Shown here piece by piece: positions 1 through 13,779 of a DNA stretch of 64,000 nt. Position numbers and translations under genes: made by a program. The notes under the pieces were generated by a model, which was not told the origin of the DNA, searched no databases, and was given only the letters and a program-made list of their open reading frames with translations. This DNA comes from Enoplosus armatus (Eukaryota; Chordata; Actinopteri; Centrarchiformes; Enoplosidae). The stretch is taken from the NCBI RefSeq assembly GCF_043641665.1, contig NC_092182.1, forward strand, positions 19,085,241-19,149,240. Reading direction: 5' to 3'. How positions within the stretch are numbered: position 1 is the first letter of the stretch; the number at the start of each line of letters is the position of its first letter.

Positions 1-3000
1 ACTAGTCTTAAACCAGCACGAAAAAAAATCCCTCCACCACCATTTTTCTCAAACAAGCCTTCATCATCAAACTATGAGCAAAGTGGAGAATGGGCGTCAA
101 AGGAAACCCTATAGAGTCTCGTCATCAGAGAGGAAGAAGCAATGAGCCCCACTGGCTCTCCCTCCTATCTCACACTTCAATCCCAGGCAGCATGGTCTGT
201 ACATATTCCCTGCACCTCAGGGAAACACTGTGGCTGGATGAGGAGGGTCTTTGAATGAATGGCCTTGTGTGTGGCCATTAGAGGAGAGAGGGAGGCACAG
301 TGAGAGAGAGAGAGAGAGAGAGTGACACTGTGTGGCCTGGGTGTTAAGACAGATAGGCTATTGATGGACTCCAGTACATTCAGATGTTCAGATGAAGTTC
401 TGGCACGTCGGGTAAAATATTCATGAATTGAGTCTTTGAACATTTTTTAAGTTGCAAGGTTTCTCACAAAAAGAGAGTTGCTTTTGTTTCATCTCTGGTC
501 TTATAGCACTGTGGAGTCAAAGAAAAAAAGTATTTTTAAGTACGTTTTTCTCTTTTTTCCTTTACAACAGTGTATTTTCTCTGTAGTGGAAGCACTTCTT
601 TTTCTGTAAGCACTGAACACACTTGATGCATGGACCCACTCTGACACCACATCATTAAAGAAGAACTCAGAAGACACAAATTCACACTATACCGATGTCT
701 TTAGTTACATCCCTGCGTACACACATTTTAAAGAAATATTAGCACATACAGCTAAAACAAAAGTAAGTTGGACCAATAATAATTTTTGACATTGCCACCA
801 TTGTCCTCAGTTGATTCATTCTTTCATTTTGGGATTTTTTAAAAAACATATCACCTCAATCTGCCAATTGCCAATATATATATGCCTGTCTGTGCTGTGC
901 ATCATTTTTCCCACTCTTAATCCTTTTTGTGACATGTTCAAACCTCTCGGGTGGCAGTTGAACTTTAGAGCAGAACACTTAGGTGCAATTTTTCACAGCA
1001 CTTTGCATGAGATGGTGACAGCAGAGGCTTTCAAATATTAAAAAAAGGAGGCTATCTTAAGAGAGTAAATGCGAAAAAGGTAAAGAGACAGAACAAAATG
1101 CTTTCCAGAGAGGGAAACTGATATGCAAATAACTTCGGAAACCAAATAATTATGTCAACCATTTTTCAAATGCAATGTCTTTTGAGGTAATGCAGTTTGG
1201 TCCATTGGAGCATATTTTCTTAAATCCCTGCTAATCCATCAGGGCTTTTTTACAGTAAGTTGCCAACTTTATCTCAAACTGTATTTCCTGTGTGTGAGGA
1301 AAAACAAGACGTTGGTTGGTGCTCATTTACAATATATTCTTGTGCAGATAGTTTTAAATATAATTGTTGAGAATCCTTTAGCTCCAAATAATAAAAATAA
1401 AACAGTTTATGTTCTATCATCCAAATATGCTAAATGTAATCTTTGAAGAAACACAGGTATATCAATCACTGTTTATCATGTATTTAAATCTTACACAGTA
1501 ATGGGTATCATTTCTGTTGACCAGATCTAAAGCAACAGCTGAGATTTCAAGGTGTTTTTCATCTGGCTGTCCTGCATCTGGGGTCGCTGCTTTCTGATTG
1601 GATGAAAGCCATATTTGATGAATTATAGCCCCCTACACGCAGACCAACTCCAGGAGAGTACAGAACCTGATACAGCCTTCATCTGCTGCCATTTATGTGA
1701 GCTGTTTCTCATTTTGATTGAGGCATTTGAATTAGATTAGATCTCTGCAATAAGATCAAATTTTTGTTTGATCATCATTATGTCAGAAACTGTTATTCAG
1801 GGTTATGTTCAGCCTCTTATCCTTCATGGCAACATTTTTTCTCTGCACTGGCATTCAGTCCACGGGGAATATACATGGTCTGCAAAGACTTAAAAGCATA
1901 TACAGATGGTTTATGTGTAGAAATGTCAATGAAAGAGTACCTTGATTTCACAATGATCTTTTACAAGATGAACTTCAGAGTCAGAATATAAACCTCTTTA
2001 TCTATGCTGGATGCTGAAATACCTTTTCTGTATCTGTGAATTGCCATTTTCCATGAGACACTGACATCTATTATTAGACTATTAGACTGGACTTTACACT
2101 CAGTAGTTGCATATTTTTCAGAAAGAGAAAAATGTCACCTGTGATGAACCCACAGAGAATTTTCCCTCTGCAGAACATTTTAATATCTTTTAGCTAATTG
2201 TTTTGGTTGTACGTCTCACAGCTTCACTATTCTGGTTCACTCTCATGAGTGTCGTTTTCAGCTATAAAATGAGCTCTAAAAAAACACTGTACACTACCTG
2301 CTTAGCACCTATAAGCAGACAGATAAAGTTAGTGACTAGCTAGTGAACATAGTAGAGCACTTTACAGCTAAAGAGCCAGATTTTTCCCACAGCGAGAGCT
2401 GGTAGACACCAAAACAGAGCTAAAGGAGAGTGGATAATGGACTTACATCAGGTAAACACGACTCAAAATGCTAATGTTGTTCTGTGTCTGCTGGATGTGG
2501 AAATAGGTACCATGTTAGCTAACATGTTTGTCATATCAACTTTATATGGAATAAAAAACGCACTCTCTGGTTGTGCTGCATTGATTTTGATCCCTTTTTT
2601 CAAAAAACACTCCAACAATGTTATGGGAGTACAATGCTAAATCGGTGGAGCACTCTTTTAAAGCCTTAGATCTTCTTTCCTAAATGTAGTTGTGAATTTT
2701 AACATTACAGTGAACCACTATTTTTCCTCCACTAAACTAACTCTTCTCACATTATTGAAAATCCCCTTTCATGCCAAGATGAAAACCAAAAACATCCTAT
2801 AGTTTCATAATTTACTCTGCATCATCTCACACTGCATAACTTGTATATAAAAACAGCTCTCAGTGTGTGACCCATGATGATTGCAAATGGTTTAGTATCC
2901 TGTAATCTTTCTGCCAAGCTGCAGCCTATTGAATATTTATCATGAGCAGGAATGTTGTAAATATAGAGGGTTTGATGTCCTTCTTTATCTGGTATGAATC

Positions 3001-4611
3001 AGTCTGCATTATCCATTACCCATCAGTAAAACATAAGCTATAATACTGTAACTCAAGATAGATACAGTGGAGATTCAATGGGGCATGAATACGAATGTCT
3101 CTTTGTTAAAATGGGATGCATGGCATTCTATGATTATACAACAATCATATAGATAGATAGAGAGATAGAGAAATAGACAGATAATATCTAGAGAGACAGA
3201 GACGTGGTGGTCACGAAGCGGAAGTAAAGGTAATGAGGTGGACACAGGCCACAGGTGTCCTCTGAACAATTACGGAGCAAGAACAGCTGGAGAAGCAGTG
3301 GGCCTGAGAGGCTGCAAGAAAATAAAGGGGAGAAGTTAATAGAAAGACGGTGGTGTCTGAATCATTGTGAGTACGAAAAATCACAAGTGTGTATCTTAAA
3401 AGAGAGAAAAGTAAGCCAGACCATCAGTCTGACTATAGACGCAAAGAGGCAGTGTGGGTGTGGATAAATGAGTGCAGATGAAAGCCAGCAGCATTGATTG
3501 TGTTTGAGCAGTCATCTTGTGACTCATTTACAAAAGAGATCCAACCCCTGAGCTTCATTACCCAAAACACAAACCACACTACATCGTAACGTGCCTGAAT
3601 CCTGTTGATCCAGCCTGTTGTGGAGATGCAGAGGAAATGTACAAAGAGCCATAAGATGGATTGACTGCGGCGTTGACCAACACCATCAGGCTGGTTGTTG
3701 TGCAAAACAGCTGCACATGGAAGCCCACCACTTAGAGAGAAATTATTTTGACTCTGGGAACCTCTTAAGCAGCACAGCAGCAGAGCAAATAAACACCACA
3801 CAAAATTATATGTGAAATTCATAACAGCCAACAGCACACACAAAAACACATCCAAATCAGGTGCTGGTTGAATGAAGAATTAGCATATATACACACCGCC
3901 ATAAGTCTCTCTGAAATCATGAATAAAAAGCTTTATGACAGAGTTGGCAAAACTCATTTATCAACAGCAAATGGATCCAGAAAATGCAGGTGTGTTAAAG
4001 TTATGGGGCATTTAACCAATCACATATTAAAGCAGTAATGTTACTGCACTCTCAGAAAGGCTCATTTACATCCACATTAAAGTTGTTTGTTTATGTTATA
4101 TGTACTGTATATAGCAACGTTATCATAGTTCAGTGTTTTAATTAAAACCCTAATGAGCGCAGTGAATGGTCCAAGGACTCCACGGCTGATTTATGACAAA
4201 GTAATAAATTACATACAGTAATGAATATTTTCAATTATAGAAGTCCTGGCTGACAAAATCATCAGCCTCAATGGGTTCAAATTAGGATCTGATGTCGGAG
4301 CCAAAAGGGTTTTTATACTTACATTATTTACAGTTGCATGTGTGCCCTTGCAACCCCCCCCCCCCCCACACACACACACACACAATGCTGTGCTGATAGG
4401 TGGAATTGTGACAACAGGAAGATGTAAAAGCCCAACTGGGTCCTGCCTTGACCTACTTACTGTATAATGGTTTGCATCATTATCTGCAACACAGTTATTC
4501 AGAGACATCAAAGCATTAAGCAGATGCAAGAAAGCCACTAGATTGTCCTGGGAGGGAGGCGGGCTGAACAATTTTGAGGAAATCCACAATAATATTTCAA
4601 TAAATTATATA
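1..4611. other. Gene-free 5' region
   Basis: I see no exon, RNA gene or conserved protein fragment on either strand. Open frames here are short, lack homology that I recognise and lack coding character. Minor features are a GA-rich tract near 300-322, an AGAT-type repeat near 3150-3180 and the C14/(CA)n tract near 4354-4384. Cis-regulatory elements cannot be judged from one sequence. Confidence 0.6.
4354..4384. repeat. C14 run followed by (AC)n microsatellite
   Basis: Fourteen consecutive C residues (4354-4367) are followed directly by about eight AC units. It is a compound low-complexity tract, prone to length error in sequencing and to polymorphism. Confidence 0.9.
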
Positions 4612-5451
4612 GTGCTGAAGTGTTGATTAGCTGATTAGTCAAATGACAGAAATTTGATTTGCAACTATTTTAATAATTGATTGATTGTTTAAGTCATTAA
4701 ATAAGCAACAACTCAGCAGCCACGCTAGCAGCTCTGTGAGGTTGTACTTATGCACATTGGTGCTTTGAGCTAAATGCTAACATCAGCATGCTAACATGCT
4801 CACAGTGATAATGCTAAAATGCTGATGTTTAGCAGGTATAATGTTTGCCATGTTTACAACCTTAATTTAGCTTTGGCTAAGATTTGCTAATCAGTACTAA
4901 ACACAAAGTGCAACTGAGGCTGATAGTGGGTCATTCATTTTAATTAGGTCATTAACCAAAGTTCTGGAAAAAATTTAAATGTTGATGTTGGCGCTGGATG
5001 AAAAGTAAAGGGATCAGTAAAGTAATTAGGATTCATCCTCTGGGGACCGTGTATATCACAACCACATTTAATAGCAATCCATCTAATAGTTGTTGAGATA
5101 TTTAAGTCTGGACCAAAATGGTGAGCCAAGTGGTCCATCTTAGCCACGCCGCGTGTAGCTAAGATGCCAAACACTCTCTGATTCTGGTTCCAGCCTCTCC
5201 AGTGTGATGAATTGCCGATTTTCTCTGCTGTTTTACATCCCCCAAAATGTTATAGTGTGTTGTAGTGTTGTCTGTAGTGTTGATAAGACAAAACTAGAAA
5301 TTTACAGTAAGGATAACTGTTATCTTGAGCTATGGGAAGTGTCCATGGACTTTTTTCACACTATTTTTGGACATTTTATAGACCAAATGATTAACCAATT
5401 AATCAAAAAACAAATTTTACTTGATACTGAAAATAATTGTTAGTTGCCAAC
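4612..5451 (-). mobile_element. Interspersed MITE-like element (family B), interrupted by a second repeat
   Basis: The two flanks of an inner repeat (4612-4717 and 5161-5451) read together as one element. The left part carries the GATTAGTC-type terminal region. The right part carries a TTCTGGTTCCAGCCTCT segment, an ACATTTTATAGACCAAA segment and the GTTAGTTGC terminus. The same segments, in the opposite orientation, occur in the intact copy at 28610-28900. It is non-coding, probably a non-autonomous DNA transposon. Family assignment is by internal comparison only; ends are approximate. Confidence 0.6.
4718..5160 (+). mobile_element. Interspersed element (family A), inserted inside family B copy
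   Basis: It starts at AGCCACGCTAGCAGC and ends near CACGCCGCGTGTAGCT, a degenerate terminal inverted repeat. Inside are the family's landmarks: GTGCTTTGAGCTAAATGC, repeated CATGCTAACATGCTCAC, ACTAAACACAAAGTGC, and TTGTTGAGATATTTAAGTC followed by TGGACCAAA. Further copies lie at 19661-19928, 23699-24242 and 56388-56928. It is non-coding and likely a non-autonomous DNA transposon. The nested position shows that it inserted after the surrounding family B copy. Confidence 0.65.
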
Positions 5452-5634
5452 TTAATGTTATATTTTGGGGTCCACTACAGCTGACGTGTAAACAAAAACA
5501 TATTAGATATAATGTGAGAGGTATTATGCACAGAAACATACAAACATTGACTTTCTTAAGCAGGGGACTTCATGATTTTTAATAGAAAGTCTTCACTTGA
5601 GAAGGTCTGGGATGCTGAGGGTTCAAAATAAAAG

Positions 5635-5667
<33 letters not shown>
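5635..5667. repeat. (GT)n microsatellite
   Basis: Uninterrupted GT dinucleotides, about 16 units, ending in GTGAGGGAG. Confidence 0.9.
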
Positions 5668-5670
<3 letters not shown>

Positions 5671-7714
5671 GAGATGGACAGACTCAAAAATGAAAGAACA
5701 TAAAAATCAAAGAAAGTGGTGCAGTAGGTACCAGGCTGGGAACACTGTGGCCAACCAGCCACGGGTCAGTGGCCATACACACACATCGAGGAGTGAGGTG
5801 TGATGTTGTGATGACATTTAGATGATATTTTCTTGGACAAAGTTAATTTTAGCTTGAAAGCTACATACATGCTCTGAACCTGATGGGCTTTAAAAGTCAA
5901 ACACAAAAGCAATTTAAATCTGCTACTTTGATGAGGACCGCGTGGGTTTCCGACATAATCCTCTATTCAACATGTAGTTGTTACATGTCTGTCATTAATG
6001 GAGTAATTTATTCAAGGACTATCTTTAAAAGACTTAGTACTGTCAAAGACCCACAGCATTAATGGTGAAGAAGATTGCTGATCTGACATTTATGTGCAGT
6101 TATTCTTTAAAGGATGCACATAGTTTCATTATATTGTGCAACCGGCATCCATTTGATTGTCATTTCTCACCCCCCCAAAAATATTCACACTTTACATTAC
6201 TCTGTCTCGGGGTATTTTACCTTCCATAGAACTTGGTAATCCTAAAACTGACTCGATGATATCATTACATTCAATTCTCTTTGGCTATTATTATACCTCA
6301 TTTATAAAAGCTCTGTCACTAACCTTATTCTGGGGCTTTAATTTCCAACTCAATTAGATTAGAGTGAAGTATGACTGAGTACTTAAAATTTTTGGGCAGC
6401 GGAATTCAGACATTTTTGGTGTCCAATTTCCTCCCTGGCGTGGTATGTGTGTGATACGGGGGAAATACCTTATCTAAATACCTACATCCATTTGGCATTT
6501 CTGTTAAATATTGATTTTTTTAAATCCTTGTCTTATCCCTCCTCTGCTATGATGCTTAAATTCTTTTAAACTCAGTTCAAATCTGTTATATAAAAAAACC
6601 CTTTCCCCCTTCTTTTTTCAAGTTTCTCTTCAAGTAGCTGTTCCAAATGCTGCACTCTACAATTTGTCTGTCATCCCAGAGTTTCCAGATCTCTTTTTTT
6701 TGCTGATGAAAATTACAGAATATGGGCCTTACTCTGAGGATCTTTGCCATAGTGAGAAACTGTGGCCTATTTCCAAGACTGAAGGAGGGCATTGCACCGA
6801 GAATACCCAAAGCCAAAGAGGAGTACAAACAAGCTCCTTCAGCTGGTCTGATTGGGCCTTTGAATCAATCTGTCTGGCGAGTGATAATGACAAAGCTGGA
6901 GGTAAACACTGCACTATATGAGCAGTCGCTGCCTTCACATCAGACAGAGAATTACTTTACTCACCTGCAAAGTCAAACAGTGTTTACTCGGGTCTTTACA
7001 GATCGGCTTGATTGCGTTCAGCACACAGACTTTGACAGGCTCAAAACATCTTGTCATGAAACTGATACAAGAGAAACAAACTCACTTCATCTGGACATGC
7101 TGACATCGTTCTGTCTCACAAAATGATTGTCTTCTCTCAAGCAGTGATTTCTACCTGCTGCTCATCTTCCTCTTAACAGTTACTGAAAAAAAAGGTTCAC
7201 ATCATTCATTGATATCTTGGGAGTATTTGCTCAGATTTTGGTTTTCTTACAGGAATCCACCCGCAAAACCCCCTCAAACAGATCTTTGATACAGAGGGGG
7301 GTGCAGAGAGATGCTTTGAAAGCCCTCTCCGTTTGTGTCTCAGAGTCGATAGTGCCACCATTTCAACATAAAAGTGAAAAGTGCCTGGCTTTCAGAACCG
7401 CACCAGCTGAATAACAACCTGCCATGCTTTGTCCTGTGGGATACTTCCACCTGCTCAAAAAGCAATCTTTCCTTTGACTATTGATTAGTTACAGCCAAAA
7501 TCGGTGAGGGAGGAAGCGAAAAGGAACTACTGAATGTATTTTATGTTCAAAAGGGTGATAAACATTCACATTAAATAGAACATATTTAAAAAGTGACTGA
7601 TTAACAATAAAGAAGTTATTTTGGTTTTAGAGTTTGTCTTGTTACCTACGTCATAGAGAACTTGAATGAAACAGCTTGACAAAATCAATACTTACTGACA
7701 CTTCACAGGTAATT

Positions 7715-7758
7715 ACAGTAACTGTATTAAATCATAACAGTAACTGTATTAAATCATA
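7715..7758. repeat. 22-bp tandem duplication
   Basis: The unit ACAGTAACTGTATTAAATCA plus two bases occurs twice, back to back and without mismatch. A recent slippage or duplication event is likely. Confidence 0.85.
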
Positions 7759-8009
7759 TTACATTGTTCACACCTTACATTCAGTGCAAATGCAGGAATT
7801 GACCAGTCAGTAAAACCCTACCCTGAATAGTGACAGCTCTATCTCTTATTGGATTATTGGATTTATGGTTTCATTTCCAACATTGGACAAAAAAGTTCAG
7901 TTGGAAAATACGAACAAGACTGTAAGCTAAGCAGCCAAACAGGATTATATGAGAACAGTTTGATCTTTTTGTCATTTGTCCTTATTATACTTTTCCTAAT
8001 ACTAGGACC

Positions 8010-8068
8010 AGCTGGCTCTATACCGCAATACAAGAACATTGTTCTTGTATTGCGGTATAGAGCCAGCT
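8010..8068. repeat. Perfect 59-bp palindrome (29-bp arms, single central base)
   Basis: The left arm begins AGCTGGCTCTATACCGCAAT and the right arm ends ATTGCGGTATAGAGCCAGCT. The arms are perfectly complementary through to the central T at 8039. Symmetry stops at C8009/A8069. The transcript would form a loop-less hairpin. The surrounding sequence is not otherwise repetitive. It could be a recent foldback, a remnant of a hairpin element or an assembly artefact. Confidence 0.9.
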
Positions 8069-11000
8069 AACCCTTCTACATGGATTGCTGCTTTGACTTT
8101 TTGCCCGGGACATGTAGCTTTAGCCTCTGTCTTTTAGCACAAAAGCATGCATGTAGCCACCATATGCATATTTAGGACTATTAAAATGAGTTGTTTAAAA
8201 CATTAAACATTTAAGTCAGCCGGAGCAGCATTTTCAACCAGCTCATTACCTTAGTTAGTTTCAACCAACAAAATCAATGGTCGCCAGCTAGAAATCACAA
8301 TAGCAAACGGTCAGTTATTGTGCCCTCAGGCTAAGGAGGCTGAAAGTAAGGGTGTGGAGGTCGGTGTGGTGGATGGGCATGTAACACGTCTGACTTTTAT
8401 GCAGGGGACTGGAGCTCACTTCACGCACAAAGCTGCAATTAACATTTGCGTTTTGATTAACTGTAACCATGACCTTTGCTTAACCTTAACAGTCCTTAGT
8501 CACCATATTGCAAATATTGCAAAAAGCGAGAATTTAAAAATGTTGGTACTGGACGTAAAAAAAATCATTTTGATTGTACGTATACTCCGGGCTTTCACAG
8601 AATCGTCCAATATCAATATTTCTTGCTTTGCGATAGGGTTGAATATGAAAGTTCATTTTATATTTCTGCGCGGGCAGATGCCAAATGATGAGTTTCTGGA
8701 CTGAATTCTTTTAAATCAACAGCAAAAACTGAATGTACTCATTAAACACCAGCCGTAATATTTTCTAAAAAGTCACCTCTCTCTTTTTTATGTAAAATAT
8801 TATTAACTGACTCTTATCAACTGTCTCATCCACTGTCTCTTTGAATACACTAGCTCTGCAGATAAATACTTACAAGTGCATTGTAAAGCAGGAGAAGAAA
8901 TGACAAAGGGCCTTTTTCTCGAGTTCTTATAGCCTAGATATTTCTTATGAAGTAGATAATCTAATTCAGTTTTATAACTGTGTTCATATCAGGCATGCAT
9001 ATCCATGTGCTCTCCTTTGAGTTATTATATTGAATCTGTTGAAGATCATTTTCCATCAGTCATGAACAGAGTTGTCTAAAATGGAATAAAACAATTGTCC
9101 TTAATACCCATCATTAAAATTCACACTGCACACTTGTTACAGAGGAGCAGACACAAGGAATTAGACTTTTGGAGAGTGTGGGAGCCATTATGTGATTAAA
9201 TTACCATTCATAATTTTGCTATCTGGTGCTTTTAGCCTGGATGGTTGCCTGGATAAACAGGCCGCCTCTTCCAACAGAGATATGCATGTTCTGCATTGTG
9301 CCATTATTTATTCAAATAGCGGTTTTTAGATAGTACTTTGGAGTATCATTTGGGAGCAGGGGAGAGACATGATATCTTCAGACTGTCACATTGCCCTTTT
9401 ATGTTTATGCCTTTGATGATTTTATTATTATGTCTGCATGTGTGGTATTGATCATGTCATATTGCCAACTGCAGAGAAGAAAATATTCTTCTTGTAATGT
9501 CATTAAGTTCTGACCCTTTCTTAGAGTCAGGGAGATTGGGTCAGGTATTGAAGTGAAGTATTGAGTCCTGTGAACTTGTTTTAGCTCAGCTGTTTTTCAT
9601 GAAGGAAAGCAATGATCCTTTTCATTTCTTTGTATACATCACAAAGGACTCAATCGGTCACATTTCAAGGTATTTGAGTTTAAGATGACAACCATTTCTC
9701 AGTGTAATGGCATATTAAATCAAACTTTGTTGGCCCTACGGTGCCTCGAAGCCGCCAAACTGAGTCGATGCATTTCTCCCTGTATAGTTCGAGTACGAGT
9801 CACCTTCAGGAAAATGAGCTGAGGTGTATTCAGCTCAGACAGGGTCATAAAAATCTCCAAGCCCTATGCTGATCAACACACTCTTGGTTCATAACTTACA
9901 AGCCTTGATAACAAAGACTGCAGTGGGCATCCAAATTGATGGGGTTTGTTGGTCTAGTTGGGGAGAAAAGACCTTTGTCAAAAAGCTGGTTCAAATGTCA
10001 CCCAGGGTGCTGATAAATCACATCGAACACGCCAAACCTCCATTTGTCTCTGTACTCTTGTAAGCCGGTGATTTGTGGTAGGCTCCACTTTTGTCAGCTC
10101 ATGCCTAAAGCGGGCTACAGTTTGTCTAAGCACAGAGATTTCTTGTTGTCTCAACCATAAATTAGATTGGTTATGTCTTTCTCAGTTTATCCTTCCAGAG
10201 ATCATGTTCATCTTTTAGTAACTAAAGTTGACACACACTTGGATAACTGAGATAAAAGGGAACACTTGTTTAGTTTTGCACAGTTTTTAGGATCCAATCA
10301 ATGCCTTATATCAAAGCACTGTAAGTAAGCAACTTGCCTGCGTATACAGTGAAGACATGAATAACAAAACAGTCGTTGGATATCAGATTCTACATCCAGC
10401 TTCTGCCACATGATTAGAAAACAAATACATCGGTAACAGTGACACAGTCTGCTGCTTGAAGACACATTACCACTCTGGAGATATGCAAATGATTAATCAG
10501 GACTGCTTCAAGGTCAGGCACTTGGGCAATTTACATTTAACATGGCCAGTGGCAAAACAAATCAATTTCCCAACCTTAACCTCTTTCACAGCTCCACATG
10601 CAATCAGGTGAGCTGAGCACGGTAGCCATGTGTATATTACTGACAGACTGACTCACTGAGGGGTATTGAGAGGTTACATCCTCCCACTCTCTTGAATGCG
10701 TCCTCTGTACGGGGAATCAGATGCAAAAAAAAAGTGACAGATATGGAGCAATAGATGAATAACTAAAACCCCCACAGAACTGGGTGCCAGGCAACAGATG
10801 CTGATAACTGCCTCAGATTAGGTCCTAGATTGTCGACGGCTCCTGCCAAGACTCAGATGCTATATTTACCGCTCCCTCTCTCCATCCCTCCTCTGATCGT
10901 GTCTGTGCCACTATGGTGTGTCATCTCCACATTATGTCTGGCATCTACGGTGGAGCGCCAGGTGTGAAATGGAGATGAAATATGCATTTTGAATGCCAGA

Positions 11001-11644
11001 ATACTTTCACTTAAGCAGGAAATGATATGGCAGAAGTAAGAGATTGAAGTTTTGTAGTATACTCATTCAAGCTTGATTGGGGCCCCAGATGTTGGGGGTT
11101 AAATATGGCTTTTGCAGTTTTAAGGGAAGTTTTGAAACATTTTCTTCCTCTTTTCTTTTGGTAGAACCTGGAGAAGCTTTCACAGCTGAAGAAGACTCCA
11201 TCTGAGCATACCATAACCTTTAGAGGAAGTATTTATTTATCATTCAAGCAGCTATTTTGAAAGTCAAAGTGTGCTTTTTTTCCATTGTGCTCCCTTTGTG
11301 CTGAGCCAAATGTCAATGTTCTGTTTAGATTTGGATTCAGAAACTCATTGAAAGCCAGGACACCTTTGGAAAAAATCAGCTATGGACTTGACAAAAAACA
11401 CCCCAGTCAGCGTTTATGTCAGTAGAGATAAGAAAGAGTGTGGGGGAAGATTGGAGTGAAAAAGTACAAAAGAACAAAAAAGAAGTTGTGCTGATGCGAC
11501 AAAAACTTGACTCGTAGGTCTTACTTTTGAACAGGATTCGTAGGACTGCAGGCTTTCAGCATTAAGTTGTTTCTGTTATCAATATTAACAATGGAAATGA
11601 TTTATGAGAAATGCACAGAACAGTGAAAATTGATGAGATTTATC

Positions 11645-11950
11645 CAGTGGTGGAGGAAGTATACAGATCATTTACTTAAGTAAAAACAGCAATATTACAA
11701 TTTTCTGAAGGTCCTGCATGGAAAATGTCACTTAAGTAAAAGTATGAATGTATTATTAGCAACACTTGATTTATCAAAAGTAAAAGTACAAATAATATAG
11801 AAAAATATCCCTAAGAGTGATATATTACTATATTATTTGAATAACTGGCATTTTTCTGTTGTAGTTGGTCAAGGTGGAGCTAATTTACCATATCTTATAA
11901 ACCACTGGGTAGTTTAATCTATTGTGCATCATGAGAAAATCTTTCTAGAT
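11645..11950 (+). mobile_element. Interspersed MITE-like fragment (family D)
   Basis: It starts with CAGTGGTGGAGGAAGTATAC and contains the CATTTACTTAAGTAAAAACA and AAAAGTAAAAGTACAAATA segments of a common fish element whose terminus is CAGTGGTGGAA. The far terminus is not seen, so the copy appears truncated and its right end is approximate. Confidence 0.5.
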
Positions 11951-13779
11951 TGTACAATCTTAAGCCACTGACCTCTGTACCCACTTTTTTTCCAGGTCTA
12001 AACCAAAGTAAATGGAAAACTTTACACTGTAAATTGTTTGGCCAAGGGAGACGAGGACACAGGACAAAGACTCCGAGGACACAGATTTTCCACAGCAGCC
12101 AGTCAGCAGGCTCAACAGAGCAGCTTAATTGAAGAGCCTGAAATAGAGACTCTCTATTAGGGCTGAAGAGGCTCCCTTACCAGCAGCCTATCAGGAGCGA
12201 CAATTGTCTGACTTTGCTCTCTGTACACCCTCAAGATAGCAGAGTGAGGAAAAAAAGGGACACAATTACCACATAGCACAAAGATGGTGCATAGTCATTG
12301 ATAGGAGGCTCGTTTGTGCATGTTGTGCCAATTTAGCGCTGACACAAGGTGGTATGTCTTGTAACTTAAAGCCAAATTGCTGCACCGAAGTGTGTTTTTG
12401 CTCTCTTCCAGCAGTAAGGTTGGAGTGTGACTGTATATCTTATATCCGAGTTTGAGTATTTGGCTGATGATCATATCATACAAGTGACTTATCATGCATC
12501 AGGAGAACAGTGAAAGTGCTGGATGGTCTATGATGCTCCCCCTACAAGCCTGTATTTTCTGTACTGTTCCCTGCATGTATACTGGGCGATAAAACCACTG
12601 TGGTTCCTCTTCACTCATGTTTTACAATCTACATTCTGTCATTATAATTGTATATACTGTGATTTTCTGTTGTGAATCTATTCCGTACAAACAATGTATA
12701 TTGCATGTCTGTCTGTCCTGGGAGAGGGATCCCTCCTCTGTTCCTGTTTCTGAGGTTTCTTCCAATTTTTTCCTGTAAAATTTTTTTTTCAGGAGTTTTT
12801 CCTCATTCGGATCGAGGGTCTGAGGGTGTTGTATGCTGTACAAATTGTAAAGCCCCCTGAGGCAAATTGTGATTTGTGATATTGGGCTATATAAATAAAA
12901 CAGATTTGACTTGGTTACAGTAACTTTGGCTTGAGTTGTGTGAGCATTGCACTCTACTGGCAGCTATTATGTATTACAGGAATGGCTCAGCCTTAAATGT
13001 TTAAGTCTACAGCACAGTGAATACCTCATTTGATTTCTCTCACATGGCATCTGGAGCTCTGTGCCTCACAGCTGACAACAACAACAAAAACAACAACACA
13101 GCTGTATCCCCCCTCCCCCATAGAGTTGGACCTCCACAGTCGAGTTTGTGGTGTTCGTGAGTGCTGCTAATAAGATACAGGAGTTGCAGGAAGTATGTCT
13201 CTGAAATAAGAGAAAGACACCATAATACCTCCAACTGTTCCTCTTCTGAAAGCTTTCAGTGCTTGTAGGGTTTGAGGCTGGCTGTCATATTAGCTCATCT
13301 ACAGTCTAAAGCTTTTGATTTCCCTGGTGAACCCCACTGACATTTCTCCTGCCTCCTCCAACAAACACACACAGAAGTCTTAGAGCTCTGCAGACCAGCC
13401 AGTCTGGCTCTTACAGTGACTATGCCACCAGATGGCAGTCAATAATACTGTAATCCCACAAATCCAGGAATCAATGCAAGGGATGCTTTTGCTGGAATAA
13501 TTATGAATGCTGGAATAACTCATATAAATGATAAACAGATGGTTTTTATGGTGACATCTATAACATTTAATGCATCTTTCATTGCTTCAGTGAGATGAAA
13601 TTACCTTTGGACCTAAGGACCTTTATGCTTTCATGCCTCAATTTTATGCATAACATCTTGTTTATAGTTTGTTTGATTTTTTTTTCAGTCTGTACATGGT
13701 CATGACTCATTGGATTGAATCTGTTTTTGTTTGTTTGTGCATATGTGGACAAGTATGTTGTTTTACAACAGAATCAAAT
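11951..13779. other. Gene-free region
   Basis: It contains one interspersed repeat (12690-12913) and no supported gene. The remainder has no feature that I can name. Confidence 0.5.
12690..12913 (+). mobile_element. Interspersed repeat (family E) with TATATAAATAAA-type 3' end
   Basis: It shows CTGGGAGAGGGATCCCTCCT, then a pyrimidine-rich middle, then TTGTAAAGCCCCCTGAGGCA and TTGGGCTATATAAATAAAAC near the end. A diverged copy with the same 3' segment is at 32700-32943. Its class (SINE or tail of a longer element) cannot be settled here. The end carries an AATAAA-like hexamer, which could mimic a polyadenylation signal. Confidence 0.5.

Larger units (their letters stand above)
5452..11644. other. 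Gene-free region
   Basis: No exon or RNA gene is recognised. It contains a GT microsatellite (5635-5667), a 22-bp tandem duplication (7715-7758) and a perfect palindrome (8010-8068). Open frames between 6157 and 7126 have no recognisable homology and overlap one another on both strands, so they are not called as genes. Confidence 0.55.

Noticed and set aside
6157..7126. Cluster of overlapping open frames that might be a decayed retroelement
   Set aside because: No reverse transcriptase, endonuclease or other motif is recognisable, so no call is supported.
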